Source: Chlamydomonas sphaeroides
Lineage: Eukaryota > Chlorophyta > Chlorophyceae > Chlamydomonadales > Chlamydomonadaceae
Length of the DNA stretch: 64,000 bases
Assembly: GCA_001662425.1 (NCBI GenBank)
Contig: BDDC01000015.1
Location: 1-64,000 of the forward strand
Reading direction: 5' to 3'
The translations under genes were made by a program, and so were the position numbers. The notes under the pieces were generated by a model, which saw only the letters and a list, made by a program, of their open reading frames with translations, ran no database searches and was not told the origin of the DNA. Below are positions 24,442-34,920 of the stretch, piece after piece; position 1 is the first letter of the stretch, and the number at the start of each line of letters is the position of its first letter.

Positions 24442-26391
24442 ATGACATTGCACATTACCTTGTTCAGCCTGCGGCAAAGCGTCGCATGTCTAAGCGCTCG
24501 CTCATTACTGTGCGGGCTGGTGCCGCTACTTGGTAACAGCGGCGCATGGGGTCACGGCAACTGCGCAGTCATGGGCGCGACGAGTGGAGCACACGGCGCG
24601 CGGCGGCCAGCGATGAACTATGCTATGTATAAAAACTACGATGGCATCCAGGCTGCTTGGGGTACGCAGCGCTAGCCCGTAACGTCGTGTCGCACCGCCC
24701 GTAACCCAGTCCATCCGTGTCCAGCCACCGAGCTTCATGTGCCGTCCTTTCATCCATCCCCTACCTCCTGCCCGATCGCCGCGACGCAGACACTGCTGGC
24801 ATCCCGCCACGCGGCTTCGGCAGCAAGAACGGCGCCGACCCGTCTGCGGCGGGTGAGCCGCAATCTATAGCTTGGACGCACCACCAGTGGCAGAGCCACA
24901 TGCCGAGCACATTCATCGGCAGTCCAGGCCATGGAAGCAAAGCCCACGGCCTGCGGCGTCCCTGCTGCCCACAGGCCGACGGTCGGTGGAGCTTGGGTAC
25001 GGCTTTGGCGGCAGCAAGGCCCTCGGCGCCAAGGCTGCGGGTGCGCCGCGCGCTAGGGCTGTGGGCACCGTGGGACACACCGCGGGCTGTGGGGCTGTAG
25101 GCTTGGTGCAGAGGGCGGAGGTGAGGCTTCAAGGTGCTACTTGGCTCGGAGCAGCATGCGCATGTGCGTTAGCCGTCGGCAGGCTGTCAGAATGCGGCGG
25201 TGCGCTGCGCTTTGTCCCCTGGTGTTGTCCCCCGCAGGCAAGCTGGGCGCCGCCGCGCTCAATGCGCAGGGCAAGGGCTTTGGCGGCCCCCGAGGCGCCG
25301 ACCCGCGCGTCGCAGGTACAACAAGGGGAGCCGCATGCAGTATGAGAAGCTGGGGTGCCGGCCAATACCCTGGCAGCCGGGCCCTGCCCCTGCGCCCCGC
25401 GTGACGCCCCGTCCTTGGCCATGACGATGTGGTGACCGCTGCGGCCCCGCAGCGAGCAAGATATCGCGGGAGACGGCCCTGGAGCTGGGCGTGAGCCCCG
25501 AGGACTACGACCAGGGCAACTTCAACGCGCAGCGGCTGCGAGGTGAGCCGAGAGGCCGTGCCTGGGGCCGTGCCTGGTGGACGTGCCTGGTGGACGTGAC
25601 GGGGACGTGCTGAACAGGTAGGGGGGCCTTGCAGGCGTCATGTGTTGAACCACGCGGTTGTTTTGGGGTCAGAGGGGCATGGGATACAAAACGTGGGGAC
25701 CTGGTCGCCGCCAAGCACAACAAGGGATCTACGCAGACCGGCGCTTCGTGGAGGGGAACCCTGCAGGGCAGCGGGCCGCGGGTGCTGCAGCGGGAGGGAT
25801 GGCGCAGGCCCCGGGAGCAGGGTTTGGGCGGCACGCTGCCGAGGCAGCGCCGCAACTGACACCGGCGGCGCACACAGCTGTTGGCCGCTGCGCCTCCTCC
25901 CCCCCGCAGCGCTGAAGCGGTGGCAGTGCACCGCCAGCGGCGAGCAGCGGCCGGATAGGTACCTCAACAAGGCCAAGGTGGCGGCGCAGCTGCAGCTCGG
26001 CGGGCGCACGTACTACATGCCGCGGCGCGCCAGCGACCTGGAGGCGCTGGGGCCCGCGGACCGGCGCGCTGCCATGCGGGCCATGCAGGCGGACGCGGAC
26101 CGGCTGCAGCTGGCGCTGCACGCCAAGGGGCTGCGGCCGGCAGTACCGCAGCACTTCTACTATGCTGCGGAGGCCGGCAAGGCGCTGGCGGGGCTGGGGC
26201 CGTTCGTGGAGAGGGCGAAGCAACAGCAGCAGGAGGCGGCGGAGGCGGAGGCGGGGTTGCAGACGGTCAAGAACGCGGCCAAGGTGGTGGACGCGGAGGC
26301 GGACGCGGGGAGCCTGGAGCCGGCGCACGTCAAGCACTACGCGCTTGCGCTGCTGCCCAAGCTGCCGGGAAGCGACGATACGAGTGCGTAA
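24442..26391 (+). CDS. Unrecognised protein with repeated Gly-rich exons
   Basis: Function not recognised. Exons ending at 24661, then 24790-24852, 24975-25040, 25238-25315, 25453-25542, 25910-26391. Every junction is phase 1 and every exon has good GT-AG borders. From ATG 24613 (MNYAMYKNYDGIQAAW) the product is 275 residues; in-frame ATGs at 24571 and 24442 would lengthen it. Exons 2-4 each carry a related motif: GFGSKNGADP, YGFGGSKALGAKA and GFGGPRGADP. Exon 5 has SRETALELGVSPEDYDQGNF. The long last exon is basic then helical, with KRWQCTASGEQRPDRYLNKA and ADADRLQLALHAKGLRP, and ends in an acidic helix. The last part is repeated in the ORF directly downstream. It could also be joined to that ORF by an 80-nt intron (26384-26463) that keeps frame. 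Confidence 0.65.
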
Positions 26392-26453
26392 TGGGGTGGC
26401 TGTGCACACGTGGCGGCGTGCTGTGCTGTGCTGCTGAGGCGACGGATCGAGCC

Positions 26454-26900
26454 ATGGAGCCAGCCGCACGCCCCTTTTTCACCGCGCCCTCGACGGCCGC
26501 AGGATTCAGCTTCCAGAAGGCCTCGGGTTCCAAGCTCAGGTACATCACCTCTGGCAGGGCGGTCATCACGGCAGGCGGCCGCAAGTTCGCCTTGCCCAAG
26601 CGAGAAAAGCAGGAGGTGGCTGCGCTGCGCGCGGACGCGGACCGGCTACAGCTGGCGCTGCACGCCGAGGGGTTGCGGCCAGTGGATTGCGGAAAGTTGC
26701 ACTTCCCGCTTGCGGCCAGGGGAGCTCTGGCGGCGCTGGGGGAGTTCACGGCGCGCCCCGACAGCAAGGGGAAGCTGGAGGTGGGGGAGGTCAGCCAGCG
26801 GGCGCTGCAGCTGCTGCCACTGTTGCCGGGGCATGTGGCCGGCGGCACGGGGCGTGTGCGTAAGAAGGGGCGTGGGCACAGGAGCAGCGAAGCTGCGTAG
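26454..26900 (+). CDS. Downstream ORF sharing the C-terminal motif of its neighbour
   Basis: Single open frame of 148 residues with a good GCCATGG start context, only 62 nt after the preceding stop. It begins MEPAARPFFTAPSTAAGFSF. It contains ALRADADRLQLALHAEGLRP, almost the same as the neighbour's ADADRLQLALHAKGLRP, so the two regions are duplicates. It ends in a basic tail. Three readings are possible: an independent gene, the second cistron of a dicistronic transcript, or the terminal exon of the upstream gene after splicing 26384-26463. No poly(A) signal or room for a promoter lies between the two ORFs, which argues against an independent gene. Confidence 0.55.
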   Translation: MEPAARPFFTAPSTAAGFSFQKASGSKLRYITSGRAVITAGGRKFALPKREKQEVAALRADADRLQLALHAEGLRPVDCGKLHFPLAARGALAALGEFTARPDSKGKLEVGEVSQRALQLLPLLPGHVAGGTGRVRKKGRGHRSSEAA

Positions 26901-27345
26901 CAAGGTGTTGATTTAAGGTGGTGCGCAGGGTGTGCAGGGGCCAGGAGGCAGGCAAGTTGCAGATTGAGCAAGATGGCGTGAAGAATGGGGCCGCAGGATG
27001 GCGCGAACTGCGCGGCAGGATGGCAGGATGGCACGGCACCGGGCGTTTGGGCACTGTGAAAGTTCCAAGCAACGGTATGTAGGAGACGGGACGGGTCCGT
27101 GGGTCGGCAGGCAGCGCTGATTCAAATTATGCTGCTTAATATCTTAAACTCACCTGATTCATTATGGGTCCTTTCCGGACGCTGGCTTAGGTTGCAGTGC
27201 GCGCTTGCGTCGCCGGGCAACTTGTTATGCTTCTCTCTGCGCTTCTGGCCTAAGCAACTTGCCTGCTACATACTTGTTGCATAATTGAACTTGTTAGGGC
27301 AGCTAGCTTCACGACTTGGCGTCAAGTGCAAGCAGAGTTGGAGCC
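26901..27345. other. Intergenic
   Basis: 3' flank of the preceding ORFs and promoter/5' UTR of the next gene. It becomes AT-richer after about 27125. No gene seen. Confidence 0.4.
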
Positions 27346-30300
27346 ATGCACCATAGCTTGCTTCGCGACTGCCAAGCTGGGCGAACCGTGCAAACTGCCA
27401 CACGAACAGCACGATGCCGAGCTGCTCTGCCTGCAAACCGTCGGCGCGTCGCAGCCGCTGCCGGCTCGAGCTTCATTCAGCCTGCAGGCTTCCCCACGCC
27501 AGCCGACCAGCCGAGCACCACCAGCACAGCTGATGCAGCTCCTTCGTCCGGCGCGGAGCCAGCACCGGCCGAGGAGCCGTCCACGTCCGGCGTGCCGGAC
27601 GTACCCAAGGAGTTAATTGCGGAGAAGGCCCGCGAGGGGATGAAGCGCTTCTCCGCCAGCACCAGGAAGGCAAGCCACGTTGAACTCCGCCAGACCGCAT
27701 AACACATGCCGCCAAGGGGCGACGGCCCACCCTTCCAAGCAGCGCCAATAAGACATGCGCCCTCCCGCCTCCTGCGCCCCACTCCACCCTCACCCGCCCC
27801 TCCCCACGTGCTTCCCCTCCCCCACCCATCCAGGTCGGCGCCAGCCGGCTGGTGGTGGACTCACTCAAGCGCGTGTCGCTTACCTTCCTGGGCGAGGACC
27901 ACGAACTCAACTACGCGGTCGCCAAGATCGTGGGCAGCCGCCTGGTGCGTCGCGGCCCGACACGCCTGACCCCGGCCCTGGCCCCGGGCGGCTGTGGGGC
28001 CGAGCGCGTGCGCGCGCGCCGCCGCGCCACCCGTCTGGCGGCAGCTCCTCAGGCCTGCCGCCCACTCCGCGATGCCTGGCTCGGCACGGAGGGCTGCCGG
28101 CGCCCACCCCTGCGCCAGCCCCAAACGGACCGCCCCGAGGGCTAAGGCGCGGCTGCTAGCTGCTGGCTAGCGCAGCAGTGCGGCCTGGGCCGCTGGCCGA
28201 CTGCACCAAGGCCGTGTGACCAACATCCGCATGCCAGCACGCGCGGGGCCTTTTGCGGCTGCCTTCAGCTGCTGTGCACTACGGCACCCCCCGCCTCGAC
28301 GGTCGCCCAACCGCGGGAGTTGCTGCGACTGGTCTGGACCTCGGGGCCCCGACTCGCGGCCCACCGCCCGCCTGCCTGCCCCGGTCGCTGCTCCCTTGCA
28401 GGGTTGGTTCGCGGTGGACCTGCCCAAGGTCATATGCGGCATGCGCAAGACCGGCAGCATCAAGGAGCTGGGCGCTGAGGAGCTGGGTGCGCAGGGGCGC
28501 GGGCAGGGCAGGGGGCTCGGGGGGTTGCATGGTCCCACAGGGCCTGGCGGGGCGGAGCCCGTCGTGGCAGGGGCGGGCGACGAAGCGCTGGCCAGCACGC
28601 TTCGAGGGGATGGGCGTCATGCGAGGGGCACCGCAGGTCACCCGGCGCCCAGGTCGGGCGCGCAGGGGCACCTGTGCGCTGCGCCGCGCACAGGGACGCG
28701 GCATGCCTGCCTCACCCGGACTGGAGACCTCACCGCCGCGCCGCCTCGTCGCACGGCCGCCCCTGCCGCCTGCCCTCCCCCCGGCCTCTCCGCCCCGCTG
28801 CGCAGCCGCCACGGAGGCCGAGGTGCTGCAGGGCCTGCGCAACCAGTTCCGGGTCATCGCCACGCCGTTGCCGGGTGCGCCGGTGGTGGGCGGGGCGGGG
28901 ACTTGGACGAATGGGGCTTGGGGCCCCGAGCGGTGGGCCCACGCGCGGCGGCCGAGCCTGGCTGCTGCTGAGCCCCGATTGGGCAAACGTAACCTCGGCC
29001 ACTGCGTCGTCCAGCAGGCGCCTCGCTGGGCCCCTCTGCACCAGCTTGCGCCGCGGGCTGGGGGTCCGGCCGTGCCGTGTCGGCGACGTGCTCCCTTTTT
29101 CATCCCCTGACGGCGGTCCGGGCCCCTCTGCCGCGCCCCTGCACGCCGCCCCTCCGACGCAGGCGCATCAGTGGCGCGCGAGGCCACCTGGGTGCATCTG
29201 TACGGCACCGTGGTGGTGTGGATCGGTGCGTGACTGGGGCAGGCAGGCAGGGGGGGGGCCTTTGNNNNNNNNNNNNNNNNNNNNNNNNNNNNNNNNNNNN
29301 NNNNNNNNNNNNNNNNNNNNNNNNNNNNNNNNNNNNNNNNNNNNNNNNNNNNNNNNNNNNNNNNNNNNNNNNNNNNNNNNNNNNNNNNNNNNNNNNNNNN
29401 NNNNNNNNNNNNNNNNNNNNNNNNNNNNNNNNNNNNNNNNNNNNNNNNNNNNNNNNNNNNNNNNNNNNNNNNNNNNNNNNNNNNNNNNNNNNNNNNNNNN
29501 NNNNNNNNNNNNNNNNNNNNNNNNNNNNNNNNNNNNNNNNNNNNNNNNNNNNNNNNNNNNNNNNNNNNNNNNNNNNNNNNNNNNNNNNNNNNNNNNNNNN
29601 NNNNNNNNNNNNNNNNNNNNNNNNNNNNNNNNNNNNNNNNNNNNNNNNNNNNNNNNNNNNNNNNNNNNNNNNNNNNNNNNNNNNNNNNNNNNNNNNNNNN
29701 NNNNNNNNNNNNNNNNNNNNNNNNNNNNNNNNNNNNNNNNNNNNNNNNNNNNNCTGCGACGCTTCCCGCTGCTCCTCCTTCCCGCCCCGCCCTCTCTCGT
29801 CGCCTAGACGAGGAGGACAAGGCGCGCCCCAAGCCACGCACGGCCGAGCGTGCGCTGTACCAGGCCAAGGCCGACGTCACGGCCCGCGTCAAGGTGCGCA
29901 GCGGACGTGGGAGCCGAGCGACTAGGGCCTCCTTGGCCCCCGGCCCTTGTCCCTTCTCGGTCCCCTCGCCGCACGACCAGCCCTGCGCGCCCCCGCAACG
30001 CGGCCGCCACGCCGCTGCCGTTCGCCTCGCCTCCTCTAGCCTCGCACACCCTGACGGGCTGGGCCGGGCACCGGGCTCCTTTCGGGTGGCGCTGGGCTTC
30101 GCTTCCGCACTGGCGCATCTAATCGCACTCCCTCTCCGGTTACGTTCTACTTAACACTGGAACACCCTGACTCTCCCTCCTCCTCCCCCACCCTCCCCCC
30201 TCGCGCCTCCCCAGGCGCTCAAGGGCTTTTCGCTCAAGGGCGGCAACTCGCTGGACAACCGCGCCAAGGCGGTGGCGGAGGTGCTGCTGGAGCGGCTCAG

Positions 30301-30939
30301 CGACCACCTGGCGGTGAGGGGGGCGGAGGGGAAGGGAAGCGGGTTGGGGGCTGACGTGCCGCCTTCGGCTCAGGCGCCAAGCGCGGCACGGCCGCCGCCC
30401 CGCCCAAACCCGCCATTCGCTGTGTGTCTCGTCATCGCCGTACATGTGATGTACAGACCAACCCGACGACTCTATCGATCTAGTCGACCAGGGTACGACG
30501 GCTGGCCGCCACCTGCCCCTGGCGCTGCCCCTCCTGCCCCAGGAGTTCCCCGACCTGGTGGAGCGCAAGAAGCAGTACGTGGAGCTGGGCTGCCGCGGGG
30601 ACTGGCCGCAGCTGCAGCCGGCGGGCTGGAGCCCCGTGACGGAGGTGCGGCCGGGGGGAGGGCGCAGGCGAGGGGGGAAAGGACAGGGCGGCGGCGGCGG
30701 CAGGGGGGACGCGACCGCGTGGGCGACGGCCGGATGAAGGGAAGCAGGGGCTGGCATCATCCAGGGCCGACTTGCGCGCAGTGCGCCCTTGTCCCAGTGT
30801 GCCCTTGTCCCAGTGTGCCATAGTCCCTTCTAACGCCGGTCTCCGCTCGCGGCCCTTGCGTCTCCCCGCCCGCTGCGGCTCCCAGGTGCTGGACCGCAAG
30901 CCTCTGGCGGGCTTTGAGTCAGCGGCGCAGCCGGTCTAG
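27346..30939 (+). CDS. Chloroplast shikimate-kinase-like protein, probably not a kinase
   Basis: Exons: 27346-27669, 27834-27944, 28402-28486, 28806-28874, 29163-29225, 29808-29893, 30215-30313, 30492-30644, 30886-30939, giving 347 residues. The N terminus (MHHSLLRDCQAGRTVQTATR, then Arg/Ala-rich) looks like a chloroplast transit peptide. The core resembles shikimate kinase: ELNYAVAKIVGSRLGW, TGSIKELGAEEL, TEAEVLQGL, VIATPLPGAP and LYGTVVVWID. Where true kinases have the G-x-x-G-x-G-K-S/T loop this has FLGEDHELNYAVAK, so ATP binding is doubtful. Plant SKL proteins have diverged in a comparable way; Arabidopsis SKL1 acts in chloroplast biogenesis. Intron 1 appears to be GC-AG (AAG|GCAAGC). An assembly gap sits wholly inside intron 5. 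The acceptor of exon 8 was chosen because the nearer CAG at 30451 gives a stop. Confidence 0.7.
29265..29753. other. Assembly gap (489 N)
   Basis: Run of N in intron 5 of the shikimate-kinase-like gene, preceded by a G homopolymer. The exon on each side joins in phase, so no coding sequence need be missing. Confidence 0.95.
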
Positions 30940-31937
30940 GCCTGACAGTTGGGGCGGAAGCCCTGGGGGCCCGGGTAGGGTGCGTCGGGCACGGCCGGGT
31001 ATGTTGGCACGTGGTGGTGGTGCTGCGCAGCGATGTGTGCGTGGGAGGGGGCGGGGGCGGGCTGTATCCGTGTTATGGACGGGGTTCGATCGGCGAGCGC
31101 GCGGCGAGGGGAGGATAGCGCGGCGGCCAGTGTGGCGTGGAGCCGGGCCCTGTGTGTTTGGGCTTCCGAGCAAGAACCAGGCTGGGTGGCAAGAGCTGCG
31201 GGGCGTCTCCGCGTGATGCACACGGGAGGCAGGGGCTGTGGAATTTCCTGGGCGCTAGCCGCATGGGATTCCAGACATGGTACGGCACGAGGCGGGCGGG
31301 GGGCGGGCGGGGGGCGGGCGACTGGCCTCTGAGCGTATGCAGGCAATGTGCTGCACAGGGGTGGGGGTGAAAACGCTTGCCGGGGGGGATGAAGGCGCTG
31401 ACCCTACATGCGGAATCAGCAACGTGGGGGCAGGCCAGAGACGCTGTCACCCGCAGGGGCCTGCTGTGTGCGGGCACAGCACACCCGGCAAGCATGTTGT
31501 AATCAGCGCCAGCACGGCGCGTATCCAAGCGTATCACGTCAGCAGCACACCGAGCCAGGAGGCCTCATGCCTGACCGTACAGCCGAGGAAGAGCGACACA
31601 CGGGCCGGACCAACGCACCAGACACGACCAACGCGAGCAGAACGGACCGACACCAAAACCGCCGGCGGCGGGGCTGCGCATCTCAAAACGTGTGCAAAGC
31701 TACACAGTGCAGCATGGTTGCCATCCTCCTGCCTGACCACACACCAACAACGGAACCATCGTACAGCGCCTGCCAGCGGACCTACCACCGCTGCGCAAAC
31801 ATACCGAATACTACGCGATGCTAGCCTGCTAGCGTCCTGCAGGGCAGGGGCCGCAGCGCCGCGCCCAAAAACTGCTGCTGCCGCCACCGCTACTGCCGCC
31901 GCCGAGGCAGCGCCCCCACAACCGGCTGCTCTGCGCG
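30940..31937. other. Intergenic between convergent genes
   Basis: 3' UTRs of the shikimate-kinase-like gene (+) and the membrane-anchored chloroplast gene (-). Apart from the TGTAA at 31498 nothing could be assigned. Confidence 0.45.
31498..31502 (+). terminator. TGTAA polyadenylation signal
   Basis: 559 nt downstream of the shikimate-kinase-like stop, same strand. Confidence 0.5.
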
Positions 31938-34656
31938 CTACCCGCCGCGTGCGAAGTTGAAGACGAGCATGAGCCCCAGGCCGGCCACCAGGCTGCCCCA
32001 CACCGCGCCGTTGATGCCGGCCATGGCGGCCCTGCAGCCGGGGCACACGGGGACAGGGGGGACGGCGGGGCCCGGTGAGGGCGCCCCGAACCCCGAGTAC
32101 CTGGCCGCGTGCTGAGCCGCTCCTGCCGCGTGCGGCCACCGCGCGCACCGCATGCCGCATGCCGCGGCAGCGGCGGCGCGGCGGCGGGGGCCCCATTCCC
32201 TTGCGCGAGCCGGGTTGCATCGCAACCTCCCCCAGCCGCACTCCGCACTGAGCGCTCAGCCCCTCCCACGCCCCGGCCCCTGCGCCTCCCCCAGCCTCCA
32301 CCCCTGCGCCCCCCCTCAGCCGCTCACTGCTGCACGCTGCCGCTCATCTCGCGCTTCTGCTGCTCCGTGATGGGCAGGTTGTCCAGCTGGGGGTGGGAGC
32401 AGGGGACGGAGGGGGCGTAAGGCAGAGGGGCCCAGGGGGCGCTGGTGGCAGGTGCAGCGGCCACGTGGCAGCGAGAGCGCGCGCGGCCGCGGTGCCCCAT
32501 TCGCACCCAGGCCGCAGCAGAACCTCGCGGGGGGTGGGGCGCGCGGGAGCGCTACGGTGCGGCCGGCGGCTGCCCGTGGCTGCGGTGGCCGGGGCCCGGG
32601 CCAGGGCGGCCGGATTGCGCGCAGCGTAGCGGTCCCCCGGCAGCCGAGCGCGGTGCGCTTGCCCATCGCAGCTACTCGAGGCGGCAGGCGTCCCAGCGCG
32701 CTGCCGCCCCTGCGCCACCGCGGCCCACGCTAGGCCCTGGCCCATGTTCCGGCCCCGGCCCCGCTGCGCCGCCTCTGCCTCTGCCCACCAGCGACGACGT
32801 GATACGGTCGATCTGCTCCGGCTCCATGTTCTGCAGGCTCTCCAGCGCGATGGCGTACGTGGGCCGGTCGGTCTCGTCGTCCATGCCTGCCATGCGCCGG
32901 GGAAGCGGGCGGGGGGAGGAGAGCGGAAGAGGCAGGAAGGGAAAGGAAGGGGAAGAAAGGGGAAGCAGTTGCAGTGGGGGAGGGGAACATCGGTAGCCCC
33001 CACACCCAGCCTAGGCCGAGGCCGCGGCGCCGCGCGCTCACCGCCGCCGCGCCGCCGCCAGCGCCAGATCTCGGATAGGATGAGCTGCGAGGCCTGCATG
33101 GGGGTGAGCGGCGGAGGGCGGCAGCCGGGCGGAGGGGTGTGTGAGGGCGCGCGGCGGGAGCGGTTCGCGCTGCGGTGGGGCTGCATGCATCATCATTGGG
33201 GGAAGCCACGAGCGTGTTGAGGCCCAGGCAGCAGCGGCCGTGCAACCCACCCGGCCGCGTAAGTCCGTGGGCAGCGGCCAGGGACCTGCGCGTGCAGCCG
33301 CTAGCCGGAGCCCGCCCGCCCGCGCCGCTCGCCCTGCGGCCCACAGCACACACCGCAGCGCCGTGAACCCGCACTTGCCCGCCCTACTTGCAGCTCCTCG
33401 CCACCACCAGAGGCCTCATTGCTCCCACCCCTGGCCACCAGCCGCAGCCCCCCGGGCGCAGCCGCCCCCCAGCCCAGGGCCCCGCAGCCTCCCACCTTGA
33501 GCGCCTCCAGGTCGGTCACGGCCTCCTCCTGGCCCGCCATCAGCTGGTCCATGACGGCCTGACGACACGTGGCGGACACAGGGTGGGGAGGATACCCTGA
33601 GTGGGGGGAGCGCAGCAAGGCAAGCGCACGCCCGCCGGCCCAGTGCTGGGGAGGAGCCCGCCCGCGGCAGGCGGGCATGGGTAGGTGACGGGGCACGGAG
33701 GGATGGAAGAGCGGCAGCACCTCTGGCGCGGCGCAGGGCAGCGGTCGTCCTGACGCCGTCCCACGCTGCTCGGCCTCGGCTATGGCCACCACCCTTCGGC
33801 CCTGCACCTGGCCATTGGTGTGGCCTCCTTGGGCTGGGAGGCCGACGCGCGGGGCCGCCAGGAATCCCAAATCAACTTGGCGGTGCCCGGGGTCCGGCCT
33901 GCCCAGGATCCCAAGCCCTCAAGGAGCCGTGGCTGACCTTGCAGCGGGTCAGGTCGAAGCCCTTGGCCACCCCGGCGGGTGCCTTGACTATGAACTGAAA
34001 GTAGCCCTGCAGGAGGGAGGAGCCGTGGGGCGGGGCCCGTGAGCCGCGACGAGGCGGGCCGGTGGTGGTGCGCTGCGAGCTGCGGCGCCTCGCACCTTGA
34101 CGTCATTCCGGGGGAAGTCCAGGCCTGGCGTGGGTCAGGGGACAGGAGAGACACCGCGCGGCAGGGTGAGTTGTGGGTGTGGCGGGGGCTGGGGCGCGGG
34201 GGCTGCTGCGGAGTAGCTTAGCGTGGGCCATGGCAGCAGCGGCTGCGTCTGGCGATAGGGCCCACCCTGCAGCTCCTTGAGAATGGTGGAGCAGCCCTTC
34301 AGGAGGTCGGCCTTGACCTCAGCGGGATCCTTGGCGGCCTTGCTCGAGCTGGCTGCAGGCGCGTCGCTCTGCGACGGTCACGCGCAACGGGTGCGGCTTG
34401 GGGTCGGCAGCCCCCAACCAGCTATCGGACCTCCTCTGCTACTACAGTGTTTCCCCTGCTTTCCAGTTGATCCCCCGCCATAGTGAAAGCTGTCAAGGCT
34501 TTACATATGCAAGCAGAGGGTTGGCACACGCACCTGAGCATGGATGCGCACCGCAAGGCGAGCTGGCCGAGCCGTGCCAATTGAGTGTTTTCTACATGTC
34601 TGGCAGCGTCCTACTGGCCGTGGCGCGCTGGCCACGAGCCTGGTTGCCAGGAGCAT
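31938..34656 (-). CDS. Chloroplast-targeted protein with C-terminal membrane anchor, unknown
   Basis: Nine exons with matching phases: 34534-34656, 34266-34368, 34096-34124, 33938-34006, 33496-33558, 33042-33093, 32789-32886, 32328-32386, 31938-32031, giving 229 residues. Exon 1 (MLLATRLVASAPRPVGRCQT, ending AVRIHAQ) is a typical algal chloroplast transit peptide with a V-R-x-x-A-type cleavage region. The mature part is mostly helical and charged: AEVKADLLKGCSTILKELQG, DFPRNDVKGYFQFIVKAPAG, EEAVTDLEALKASQLILSEI, YAIALESLQNMEPEQIDRI, ITEQQKREMSG. It ends in one predicted membrane helix (AVWGSLVAGLGLMLVFNF) followed by ARGG. The likely location is the thylakoid or envelope membrane with a stromal helical domain; this is inference. 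I do not recognise the family. Divergent from the chloroplast uS5 gene. Confidence 0.78.
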
Positions 34657-34920
34657 CGCTCGCGCGTACTTTGCGTTCGCTTGACCCTCACCGCACTACA
34701 AGGTCCTTGGGAGCCTAGTGCGTTGTTGGGGATGCCGGGGGAGGTCGGGGGGTGCGTTGAGGCCCTCAATTGGCTCGAGTACGGCCACCACAAGCATGCA
34801 CACAGGGTGCTGGGGAGACCTCAACGCCCGTCCTTTGCGTTATTAAGCGGATACATAGCCCTTTGGCCGGCCAAATAGCGCGGCCACACGAGCTAGAGTA
34901 GGCCGCCGTCGCAAATTCTC
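34657..34920. promoter_or_regulatory. Compact divergent promoter between two chloroplast-protein genes
   Basis: Only 264 bp separate the ATG at 34656 (-) from the ATG at 34921 (+), so promoters and 5' UTRs of both genes share this interval. Both products are chloroplast-targeted, which would suit co-expression. No individual element was identified. Confidence 0.55.

Noticed and set aside
25640..25909. Possible extra exon of the Gly-rich gene after GCAG at 25635
   Set aside because: Exons 5 and 6 already join in phase, and the intervening frame shows no related motif.
31085..31100. GGTTCGATC, resembling a tRNA T-loop / B box
   Set aside because: No complementary T stem and no cloverleaf around it.
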